A stretch of DNA of 36,348 nt from an uncultured Verrucomicrobia subdivision 3 bacterium (GTDB taxonomy: Bacteria; Verrucomicrobiota; Verrucomicrobiia; Limisphaerales; UBA8199): the NCBI GenBank assembly GCA_903912925.1, contig CAIWJG010000007.1, positions 1-36,348 of the forward strand, in the 5' to 3' direction. Shown here piece by piece: positions 5,947 to 13,005 of this stretch; within the stretch, counting starts at the first letter, position 1, and each line of letters starts with the position of its first letter. A program made the translations under genes and the position numbers. The notes beneath the pieces are model-generated. The model made no database searches. It saw only the letters and a program-made list of their open reading frames with translations, and had not been told where the DNA came from.

Positions 5947-7794
5947 TTAATCGAGCTTGAAGCTGGCGATGTACTTCTGGCGTTCCTCGGCGCTGAGCGC
6001 GGGCTGTTCCGAGCGCCGCAGCAGGCAGTTCTCCAGCACCAGCACATCCATCTCCGACGCCATGAAGCAGCGGTACGCATCCTGGGGCGTGCAAACGATG
6101 GGCTCGCCGCGGATGTTGAAGCTGGTGTTGATGATGATGCTGCAGCCGGTCTGCCGCTTGAACTCCTTCATCAGCCGGTAATACCTGCCGTGCCGCGCCT
6201 CGTCCACGGTTTGCACCCGGGCCGACATATCCACGTGCGTGATCGCGGGAATGCTGGAGCGCGGGACATTCACCCGCTTGAGCAGATCGGGGTCCTTCAT
6301 CAGGCGCACCTGCTCGGGAGTGAGGTCGCGGCGCAATTCTTTGCGCACGTCGGCGACCAGCAGCATGTAGGGCGAAGGGCGGTCGAGCTCGAAATATTGG
6401 CTCACGTCTTCTTCGAGGACGCAAGGAGCGAAGGGCCGGAAGGATTCGCGGAACTTGATGCGCAGATTCATGGTTGCCTGCATCGCTTCGTTGCGGGCAT
6501 CGCCGATTATGCTGCGCGAGCCTAAGGCCCGCGGGCCGAACTCCATCCGCCCGTGGAACCAGCCGATCACTTGGCCCGCGACCATGGCCTCGGCGGTAGC
6601 CTTGAGCAAAGCGGCCTCGTCGGCAAAGAACTGGTAGCGAATGCCCCGGCCATCGAGCAAGCGGCGAATCTCCTCGTTACTGAACGAAGGCCCGAGCCAG
6701 GAGCCACGCATCGTGTCGGCACCGTTGGTCACGCGCGGGCGCTCCAGCAACTGGTGATGGACAAACAAGGCCGAGCCAATCGCCCCGCCCGCGTCGCCTG
6801 CCGCCGGCTGAATGAAGATGTCGTCGAAGATGCCCGACCGTAGCAGCTTGCCGTTGGCCACGCAGTTCAGCGCTACGCCGCCGGCTAGGCAGAGCGTCCG
6901 CGCGCCGGTCAGATTCCGGGCGGTCCTGGCCATGCGCAGGACCACCTCCTCGGTCACCTTCTGGATCGAGGCGGCCAGGTCCATTTCGCGCTGGGTGATC
7001 ATCGCTTCCGGCGAGCGTGGCGGCCCGCCGAAAAGCAGCTCCATCTTCTTTCCTGTCATGGTTAGGCCGGCGCAGTAATCGAAGTAGCTCAGGTCCATCG
7101 CCAGCGAGCCGTCTTCCTGGAGGTGGACCAGCTTCTCCAGGATGAGGTCGGCGTATCGGGGCTCGCCGTAGGGCGCGAGGCCCATGAGCTTGTATTCCCC
7201 CGAGTTGACCTTGAAGCCGCAGAAGTAAGTGAATGCGCTGTAGAGCAGGCCGAGCGAATGAGGGAAATGCAGGGTCTTGAGAAGCTTGATCTTATTGCCT
7301 TTGCCCCAGCCGATGGTGGCGGTGTCCCACTCGCCCACGCCATCCAGCGTGAGGATCGCGGCTTCCTCAAAAGGGGAGGGGAAGAAAGCGCTCGCCGCAT
7401 GGGATTCATGGTGGCCCGTGAAGGCAATGCGCTTGCGATAGCGGGAGTCGAGGGCGTGGCGAATTTCCCTGGGCAGGTGGAGCTTGGTCTTGAGCCAAAG
7501 CGGCATGGCCATCATGAACGACCGGAAGCCGCGCGGCACATAGGCCAGGTAGGTTTCCATCAGCCGGTCGAACTTCAGGAACGGCTTGTCGTAGAACACC
7601 ACGTAATCCAGTTGCTCGGGGGTCAGCCCGGCTTCCTTCAAACAGTAATCCACCGCATGTTTGGGGAAGTTGTGGTCGTGCTTGATGCGGGTGAAGCGTT
7701 CCTCCTGGGCCGCAGCCACAATTCCTCCGTCTTTCACCACGGCTGCGGCGCTGTCGTGGTAAAACGCGGAGATGCCTAGAATGCTGAGACTCAT
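5947..7794 (-). CDS. O-carbamoyltransferase, NodU/CmcH/TobZ/SxtI family
   Basis: A full-length 615-residue enzyme expected to move carbamoyl from carbamoyl phosphate, via carbamoyl-adenylate, to a sugar hydroxyl. The N-terminal Kae1-like domain opens with ILGISAFYHDSAAA. It carries the metal ligands H128-x3-H132 (GHHESHAAS) and an Asp near 334 (AAGDAGGAIG), as in TobZ. LAGGVALNCVANGK (304-317) is the ATP-site loop. The C-terminal YrdC-like part holds EFGPRALGSRSI, FRPFAP and INTSFNIRGEPIV. All key residues are present. GT61 lies 8 nt upstream and the SxtJ-like gene 11 nt downstream. With glycosyltransferases on both sides, a carbamoylated surface glycan is more likely than an antibiotic or toxin. 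Confidence 0.93.
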   Translation of the reverse strand: MSLSILGISAFYHDSAAAVVKDGGIVAAAQEERFTRIKHDHNFPKHAVDYCLKEAGLTPEQLDYVVFYDKPFLKFDRLMETYLAYVPRGFRSFMMAMPLWLKTKLHLPREIRHALDSRYRKRIAFTGHHESHAASAFFPSPFEEAAILTLDGVGEWDTATIGWGKGNKIKLLKTLHFPHSLGLLYSAFTYFCGFKVNSGEYKLMGLAPYGEPRYADLILEKLVHLQEDGSLAMDLSYFDYCAGLTMTGKKMELLFGGPPRSPEAMITQREMDLAASIQKVTEEVVLRMARTARNLTGARTLCLAGGVALNCVANGKLLRSGIFDDIFIQPAAGDAGGAIGSALFVHHQLLERPRVTNGADTMRGSWLGPSFSNEEIRRLLDGRGIRYQFFADEAALLKATAEAMVAGQVIGWFHGRMEFGPRALGSRSIIGDARNEAMQATMNLRIKFRESFRPFAPCVLEEDVSQYFELDRPSPYMLLVADVRKELRRDLTPEQVRLMKDPDLLKRVNVPRSSIPAITHVDMSARVQTVDEARHGRYYRLMKEFKRQTGCSIIINTSFNIRGEPIVCTPQDAYRCFMASEMDVLVLENCLLRRSEQPALSAEERQKYIASFKLD

Positions 7795-7802
7795 GGCTTA
7801 AT

Positions 7803-8954
7803 CTATAAGACTAAACCCAAGAGCTCCCGCACATCAATCGTGAAATCGGCTGTTTTCGGTGAGCCGCTTGGGCGTCCAGATAATCTCGTGTAACGGAGGC
7901 CGCAAACCTGCGCCAGCTCGCGATAGAATGTCGCCGTGGCATCCGGATGGAACAATTCCACCAAATGCGCCCCGGGCGGCGCGAAGACCAGGTTGGCCAG
8001 ACCCGCGCCGTGCGGAGCCACAATGCACTGTGCCGCGCTAAATAATCTGGCCTGCTCAACAACCGCCAGTCGCTCGAGCTGCGCAATAGCGAAACCGAGC
8101 TTCTGCAGTTGAGGTTCCAGCATCGACTCGTTCGCGACTCGGCGACGGCTTGCCGCGCGGCGGGAGACATAGAGGAGTTTGGGCGCGTCTGGGTCGCGTT
8201 CGGGAAAAAGTGATCGCACCCAATTGCAGGCCCAGCCTGGCACCTTGAACATGGGCAAAGGCATCTCCGGCACCACGAGTCGCTCAAACTGACACAGGAA
8301 ACGCGTGGAACACCGGAACCGTTTGTCCCGGGGCACGCGCATTCGATCCAAGGTTTCGTCCTGGAAAGGAGGGCCCGAGGCGTTCAAGAGAACGTAATCG
8401 TAGGCTTGGGTATGCCCGGCCGCCTCCAGCAGCTTCCAACGCGGCGCGCTGTTGAGCAGCCAATGGTAATAATTGGCGGATTCGGGGATGCCGAGCAGGA
8501 GAGCAACGCCGGGCAACCGGCGTAACAGCCGGAACCGAGGGTTGCGGAGCAGATAATGCTTCCCCGGATCCACGCTGCCGATCAGGGACTGAAGCTTCCC
8601 TACGGCAATACCGTTGTGCGTAACCACCAGCCTCAGATCCCCGACAATCCGGCCCTCCACCAGTTCCACCACGGAAAGAGGCGGAGAATTCCCGGAGGCG
8701 GCCGTTTGCGCATTCCGCCCCCGATCCCCCTCACCCGGTCTGCGGCCACCCTCTCCCCATCCGCTGGGGAGAGGGCTGGAGTGATTGGGCTGCCGGGCGA
8801 GCTGATCTTCATTTGGATGGGCATCCCCCGGCACGTCAGCCACCGAAGTAACATCACTTTTCGCCAACACACCATGAGCGGAATTCAACTCCTCAATCGA
8901 TGGAACGAACCCTTTGGGTCGCCAGATTACCGGCCAGGGCAGATTCGGTATCAT
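7803..8954 (-). CDS. Glycosyltransferase family 61 protein
   Basis: A 383-residue protein. The GT61 (DUF563) core runs from about residue 95. NYYHWLLNSAPRW is the conserved YxHWL motif, LYVSRRAASRRRVANE is the nucleotide-side R-x-x-S.R motif, and APHGAGLANLVFAPPGAHLVE is the C-terminal signature. The first 90 residues are not conserved. They include a stretch near residues 58-76 (SSPLPSGWGEGG then RRPGEG) that is a translated dispersed repeat rather than protein domain sequence. The ATG overlaps the GT9 stop by 4 nt (ATGA), so the two are translationally coupled. It probably adds a pentose or hexose to the glycan carbamoylated by the next gene product. Confidence 0.85.
   Translation of the reverse strand: MIPNLPWPVIWRPKGFVPSIEELNSAHGVLAKSDVTSVADVPGDAHPNEDQLARQPNHSSPLPSGWGEGGRRPGEGDRGRNAQTAASGNSPPLSVVELVEGRIVGDLRLVVTHNGIAVGKLQSLIGSVDPGKHYLLRNPRFRLLRRLPGVALLLGIPESANYYHWLLNSAPRWKLLEAAGHTQAYDYVLLNASGPPFQDETLDRMRVPRDKRFRCSTRFLCQFERLVVPEMPLPMFKVPGWACNWVRSLFPERDPDAPKLLYVSRRAASRRRVANESMLEPQLQKLGFAIAQLERLAVVEQARLFSAAQCIVAPHGAGLANLVFAPPGAHLVELFHPDATATFYRELAQVCGLRYTRLSGRPSGSPKTADFTIDVRELLGLVL
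8728..8780. repeat. Dispersed hairpin repeat embedded in frame in the GT61 gene
   Basis: CCCTCTCCCCA (8749-8759) pairs perfectly with TGGGGAGAGGG (8765-8775) across a 5-nt loop. A CCCTCACCCGG shoulder precedes it. As I recall, this is the common CTCTCCC/GGGAGAGGG intergenic hairpin seen in many bacterial genomes. Here it lies inside a coding sequence and adds about 18 low-complexity residues to the poorly conserved N-terminus. Confidence 0.7.
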
Positions 8955-9970
8955 CGCTCTAGTTGGCCTCTATGAGCCACGGTGATCTCCAGCAGCAACT
9001 GCAGAACGGCCTCCGGGGAAAGCGTTGCCATGCAGGGCCGCTGGCTGAGGCAAACCGAAGTGTCGCCGCCGCAGGTGCAGTTATCGGCCTGCAACGCGCA
9101 GTGCCGGCTACCCAGCGGCGCCCACTTGCCGGCGGACGAGGGCCCGAACAAACCAATCGTAGGCACCCCAAGCCCCGCGGCAAAATGCAGCGGCCCGGTG
9201 TCCCCGCTGATGAACCACCGCGCCCGCTTGAGCACGGCCAGGAAGGTCGGCAGGTCCGGAAGTACTGGCAGCGCGGGCGCCTCGGGCAGCCGCTGCTTCA
9301 GGTCTTTCAGCAGTGCCTGTTCCCGGGGGCTGATGCCGGTCGAGAACACCAGTTCCTGCCCGGCGGCGGCGGCACGGCGATAAAGCTCCGCCCAATGTGC
9401 CAGCGGCCACTCTTTCTTGGGCTGGCTGGTGGCCAGGTGGCAAAGAATAGCCGGCCGGGGCAGGAGCTGTTCAGCGACTTTGGCCAGGCCGGAATCGGGG
9501 TAGATTTCAAGTTTCGGGCAATCAGGCGCGGCGATCCCCCAGGCCGACAGGAGTTGGAAGTTGGTGAGCGATTGGTGTCCCCCCGGCTGCATGCGATGGG
9601 TGTGCGTGTAGAAGAAGCGCCGACCCAGGAAACCGCCGGGCCACAGGGGCCCCAGGCGTTGCCGCGCCCCGCACAGCAGGCTGACGATGGCGCCGCGGTC
9701 ATTGCCACCGAAATCAACCGAGCGATCAAACTGTTCCTGGCGGAGCGCGCGAATGAGCGGCCACGACAGGGAAGGCCGTGCCTTTCCCCGCCTTCGGGGG
9801 AAAGCCCACACCCGCGCCAGCCCGGGCAGATGCTGCAATAGCGGCGCCACTTCCTCGGCCACCAGCACGTGGAGCGCGCAGCCCGGGAAGTGCTCGCGGA
9901 TAGCGCGCAGCGCGGGTGTCATTAACGCTGCGTCACCCAGGTAACGGAATTGGATGGCCAGGATTTTCAA
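8951..9970 (-). CDS. Glycosyltransferase family 9 (ADP-heptose:LPS heptosyltransferase-like)
   Basis: A 339-residue enzyme. The open frame extends into tadA, but the family start (IxxxRYLGDAxLxTPAL) sits right after a TTG codon at 9970, 13 nt past the tadA stop, so I choose TTG. Family motifs are FRYLGDAALMTPALRAIRE, a mid-region KKEWPLAHW that matches the K-x-W-P motif, and SGDTGPLHFAAGLGVPTIGLFGPS, the GT-B C-terminal donor-binding loop (D-T/S-G-P-x-H). It probably adds heptose to LPS inner core from ADP-heptose in the cytoplasm. A cluster of cysteines near the C-terminus (CTCGGDTSVC) replaces the usual CxxC...C segment seen after this loop. It overlaps the GT61 start by 4 nt. Confidence 0.87.
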   Translation of the reverse strand: MKILAIQFRYLGDAALMTPALRAIREHFPGCALHVLVAEEVAPLLQHLPGLARVWAFPRRRGKARPSLSWPLIRALRQEQFDRSVDFGGNDRGAIVSLLCGARQRLGPLWPGGFLGRRFFYTHTHRMQPGGHQSLTNFQLLSAWGIAAPDCPKLEIYPDSGLAKVAEQLLPRPAILCHLATSQPKKEWPLAHWAELYRRAAAAGQELVFSTGISPREQALLKDLKQRLPEAPALPVLPDLPTFLAVLKRARWFISGDTGPLHFAAGLGVPTIGLFGPSSAGKWAPLGSRHCALQADNCTCGGDTSVCLSQRPCMATLSPEAVLQLLLEITVAHRGQLER

Positions 9971-9983
9971 GCGGCTCGTGAAT

Positions 9984-10469
9984 CTATTGCGCCGCCTTCC
10001 GCTGCTCGGCGAAGAACGTCTGCAGCAGTGCGCGGCATTCCGGCTCGCGCACACCGGCGGTGATGTCGCAGCGGTGATTCAGGGTGGGGAACTGCAGCAG
10101 ATTCAGCGCACTGCCCGCGGCGCCCGCCTTGGGGTCGCTTGCGCCGAATACCACACGGGCCAGGCGCACATGAACGATTGCCCCGGCGCACATCGGGCAC
10201 GGCTCCTTGGTGACGTAAAGCGTGCAATCCGTCAACCGCCAGTCGCCCATAGCCACTTCCGCCTGTGTTAAAGCCAGCATCTCCGCATGGGCGGTAGCGT
10301 CCTTGAGCAACTCCACCTGGTTAAACGCGCGGGCGATAACGCGTCCCTCGCGCACCACCACAGCGCCCACAGGCACCTCCTCAGCCGAGTAAGCCTTCGC
10401 CGCCTGCCGCAAGGCCTCGCCCATGAAGTAGTGATCGCTCTGCAAGTCAATGATCGGTTCGTCCGCCAT
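9984..10469 (-). CDS. tadA: tRNA-specific adenosine deaminase (A34 to I34)
   Basis: A 161-residue zinc deaminase that converts wobble adenosine 34 of tRNA-Arg(ACG) to inosine. HAE (61-63, zinc His and proton-shuttle Glu) and PCPMC (90-94, two zinc Cys) are intact, and VPVGAVVV and NHRCDITAGV are typical TadA segments. I take ATG 10469 as the start because a purine-rich GAGAGGAG lies 8 nt upstream. The in-frame TTG at 10475 sits almost on that site. The upstream spacer to the Nudix gene is occupied by a 9-bp tandem array, and the next gene (GT9) follows 13 nt after the stop. It is an essential housekeeping gene embedded in a glycan operon. Confidence 0.93.
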   Translation of the reverse strand: MADEPIIDLQSDHYFMGEALRQAAKAYSAEEVPVGAVVVREGRVIARAFNQVELLKDATAHAEMLALTQAEVAMGDWRLTDCTLYVTKEPCPMCAGAIVHVRLARVVFGASDPKAGAAGSALNLLQFPTLNHRCDITAGVREPECRALLQTFFAEQRKAAQ

Positions 10470-10489
10470 CACCAAATCTCCTCTCTACC

Positions 10490-10633
10490 TATGTAACTCA
10501 TGCTCCTCATGCCCCTCATGTAACCCATGTAACCCTTGTAACTCATGCTCCTCATGTAACTCATGTAACTCATGCCCCTCATGTAACCCTTGTAACCCAT
10601 GTAACTCATGTAACCCCTACCCCTCATGCCCCC
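10490..10633. repeat. 9-bp tandem array, 16 units
   Basis: Sixteen 9-bp units of consensus CATGTAACY run without a gap. They occur in variants CATGTAACT, CATGTAACC, CATGCTCCT, CATGCCCCT and CTTGTAACC. Because 9 is a multiple of 3, each frame gives a tripeptide repeat (Ser-Tyr-Met on the minus strand). The array fills the whole Nudix-tadA spacer, and the Nudix stop codon lies inside unit 15. Variant units recur in short runs, which suggests slippage or unequal exchange. Confidence 0.92.
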
Positions 10634-11120
10634 CCCTGGTTTCTTCCAGCGTCCACTCGTTCCGCCCATCCGGATGGCAGTGGCAATGCGCGGCGAAGAA
10701 CCCGCCGCGGTGCTCCCAGAACCAGGGCCAGATACGCTCCCGGTCAGTCTGCGGAATCTTCAGCCCGGGCAAGGCTTCGCGCGGGAAGAACTGGAAGCGC
10801 CCCTCGCGATGCGCGGGCGGCAGGACCTGCAGCCGGCGCTTCACCTCGAACAGGAACATCAGCCAATGGCTCTGGCCCTGATAGCCGTGCTCGCTTGCCA
10901 GGCCAGTCAGGTGCAGGTCGGAAGGCGACAGCACCAGGCCGAGCTCCTCTTGTGCCTCGCGGCAGGCGCACGCATACGGGGATTCGCCTATGTCCGTATG
11001 CAGCTTGCCGCCGCAAGGGCTCCACAAGCCCAGGTTCGGCTCCTGCGCCCGCTCCATGAGCAACACCTCACCCCGCTCGCTGAAGCAATAGAGCAGCGTC
11101 GCCAGTTTGTAAGGCATCAT
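10617..11120 (-). CDS. Nudix hydrolase (MutT-like)
   Basis: A 167-residue pyrophosphohydrolase. The Nudix box spans about 37-62 and ends in REAQEELGL, an exact match to REUXEEXGU with Glu seven residues before RE. The spacing from GGK to that Glu is two residues longer than the textbook box, a variant seen in GGKLxxxxGES-type members. All metal-binding glutamates are present. The substrate (nucleotide, nucleotide-sugar or other diphosphate) is not readable. The last residues run into the 9-bp array, so the C-terminus (RGGHEG) is probably shaped by the repeat. The start overlaps the stop of the PQQ-like gene (TGATG). Confidence 0.87.
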   Translation of the reverse strand: MMPYKLATLLYCFSERGEVLLMERAQEPNLGLWSPCGGKLHTDIGESPYACACREAQEELGLVLSPSDLHLTGLASEHGYQGQSHWLMFLFEVKRRLQVLPPAHREGRFQFFPREALPGLKIPQTDRERIWPWFWEHRGGFFAAHCHCHPDGRNEWTLEETRGGHEG

Positions 11121-12460
11121 CAGGGTTTCCTCACGCAGTAAAGGTTCTTGGCCGTGCGGATGAACAACCCCCCATGTGCCACCGCAATCGAGGAGCGCAC
11201 TGGAGATTCCCCCATGGGGATGGTGGCGAGGATCTTGAATTCGTCCCCAGCCTCCAGCACGACGGCTGTGCCACTCTCACTCAAGCAATAGATTTTGCCA
11301 TCGGCGCCCGCGGGCGAGGCGCGGAAGATGTGCGAAACCCCCAGGTTGCCCTGCCATTTCTTAACCCCGGTCCGCAGCTCCACACAGGTCAGGACCTGGT
11401 GGTCGCCATCCAAAACGAAGAGTTTGCCGCGGTAGAAGAGCGGCGTCACGCAGTCGCTGGGATACTCCTTGAGCTTCCAGGCGATCTGCGCATCCGTCAC
11501 CAGGCCCTTGCCGCCGTCCTTGATTGCGAGAACCGGATCGCCCCTGGGCGCGCAGGCGATGATCAACCCCTCCGCCACTACCGCCGATGGAACCATGCGC
11601 CAATGGTGCTCTTTCCTGACATTCAACCCGCCGCAGCGCCATACCTCCACGCCCGTGTCGGCCGCATGCGCCGTCACATAGTCCGCGCCCAACACGAGAA
11701 TCTCCGCCCCCTGCGCGCCCGCACATGGCAGGGGAGAAGTATAGGCCTCCTGCGATTCGCTGATGGCGTCCGTCGGACGGATGTGACGCCAGAGGTTCGT
11801 GCCGCTCTGAGGATCGAGGCACAGCAGGAATGACTCGCGGGCGGGTGGGTCGCCCAAAGCATGGGTGTAGTCTTCCGGGCGCGGGTTGCTCTGCAGGATC
11901 TGCACGTAGAGTTTGCCCCCGTAGAGCAGCGGGCTTGATCCGAGCATCCACATGTTCGCGAACCGGCCATACTCCTTCGCCAGGTTGCGCTTCCAGAGTT
12001 CCTGGCCGGCAAAATCAAAGGCCGCCAGATCCCCGGTGGCAAACATGACGAAGACCCGCTTCCCGTCAGTCGCCGGTGAAGGCGAGGCTGCATTGTTGAG
12101 GCCCACCTGTCGGTCGCCCTCGGACACCACCTTACGCCAGCGCACCTGGCCGCTCTTCCGATCCAGGCAAAGCAGGAGCAGGTTCTTCTGCTCGTCCGGC
12201 GTGGACACAAAAACGCTGTCTTCCCAAACCACCGGCGTCGCCCCGCTTTGCCCCGGAAGCTGCGCTACCCAAGCCACGTTCTCCGTCTTACTCCACTGAG
12301 TCGGCAGATTCGTCTCGGTCGTCGAGCCGTTGAAGTACGGCCCCCGCCATTGGGGCCAGTTCTCGGCGCGCCCCGGGGTGCCAAGGAGCAGCACCAGGAG
12401 CGCAAACGATAACGCGACCCGGCTCACACGGCGATTGACTAGGCGACTCGGCTCAATCAT
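11120..12460 (-). CDS. Secreted PQQ-like beta-propeller protein
   Basis: A 446-residue protein. I choose ATG 12460 because it is followed at once by a signal peptide (basic MIEPSRLVNRRVSR, hydrophobic core, cleavage near GRA-EN). The longer upstream frame has no such feature. Mature residues begin with NWPQWRGPYFNG, the start of a propeller family very common in planctomycetes and verrucomicrobia. PQQ-like blades follow, such as LLLCLDRKSGQVRWRKVV, DLAAFDFAGQELWKRNL and LLCLDPQSGTNLWRHI. These proteins resemble BamB and quinoprotein propellers but often bind no cofactor. I infer a periplasmic or surface scaffold and see no catalytic residues. It is the first gene of the minus-strand run leading through Nudix and tadA into the glycan genes. 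Confidence 0.85.
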   Translation of the reverse strand: MIEPSRLVNRRVSRVALSFALLVLLLGTPGRAENWPQWRGPYFNGSTTETNLPTQWSKTENVAWVAQLPGQSGATPVVWEDSVFVSTPDEQKNLLLLCLDRKSGQVRWRKVVSEGDRQVGLNNAASPSPATDGKRVFVMFATGDLAAFDFAGQELWKRNLAKEYGRFANMWMLGSSPLLYGGKLYVQILQSNPRPEDYTHALGDPPARESFLLCLDPQSGTNLWRHIRPTDAISESQEAYTSPLPCAGAQGAEILVLGADYVTAHAADTGVEVWRCGGLNVRKEHHWRMVPSAVVAEGLIIACAPRGDPVLAIKDGGKGLVTDAQIAWKLKEYPSDCVTPLFYRGKLFVLDGDHQVLTCVELRTGVKKWQGNLGVSHIFRASPAGADGKIYCLSESGTAVVLEAGDEFKILATIPMGESPVRSSIAVAHGGLFIRTAKNLYCVRKP

Positions 12461-12719
12461 GCGGGCAAAGTAAGTTCGGGCGCGTGAGGCGGCAAGGCTT
12501 TTGGGCTCTCCCCGGCAGGTTACTCGGAGGGCTGGCAGGTCTTTCTTCGGCGCCATTCGCGTCCCTGTGCCAAAACCCACCCACCTCAATTGCTGCGGTG
12601 GTGCCCCGCCCGGTCTCTGCGTGATTGATCTTCGCCATCTGACGCTGCTGCAAATGATCGTGCGTTTGATGAATAGTGCTGGACCCCTAAGCGGTGGGCC
12701 TTAGAGTGTTTAATGGTTA

Positions 12720-12733
12720 GGGCGAATTCGCCC
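12720..12733. promoter_or_regulatory. 14-bp perfect palindrome, possible operator
   Basis: GGGCGAATTCGCCC is a perfect palindrome in the divergent region upstream of the Ig-like gene. A dimeric regulator could bind it, but a 14-bp palindrome alone is weak evidence and no second copy was seen. Confidence 0.25.
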
Positions 12734-12905
12734 CGTGGAATTAGCATAAGCAAGAATCCGGCTCGGCTCAGAGAAGATTCAGCAGCGCTTAGCTACTTCT
12801 GGCTTCCGCGGTGGTGGAAATCGGCCCGGTTGGACTCGTGCCAACCTGTTTCCCTGTGGAAATATTCCCGTGCTTTAGCTCGCGCTGGCTTGTGTCAGAT
12901 GCCGT

Positions 12906-12922
12906 CCACGGCTTGGCCGTGG
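12906..12922. other. Small GC hairpin upstream of the Ig-like gene
   Basis: CCACGGC pairs with GCCGTGG across a 3-nt loop, about 85 nt before the chosen start at 13006. There is no T-run, so it is not a clear terminator. It may lie in the 5' leader. Confidence 0.3.
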
Positions 12923-13005
12923 CGGTTCGGTAATACGGATAGACGATTTAGACAAATATGAAAACACCTTACTGGCCTCTTGCCACCACTCGTTGGGGAA
13001 CAAGC

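Larger units (their letters stand above)
12461..13005. other. Divergent intergenic region between the PQQ-like and Ig-like genes
   Basis: About 545 bp with no supported gene. It should hold the promoters of both flanking genes, but no clear -35/-10 pair stands out. Visible structures are the palindrome at 12720-12733 and a small hairpin at 12906-12922. Confidence 0.5.

Noticed and set aside
5936..6424. N-terminal extension of the SxtJ-like gene
   Set aside because: It overlaps the carbamoyltransferase gene in another frame and has no homology; the family start is at 5935.
9971..10054. Extension of the GT9 gene into tadA
   Set aside because: The Cys/Ser/Arg-rich residues do not match the family; a TTG start at 9970 restores the normal N-terminus.
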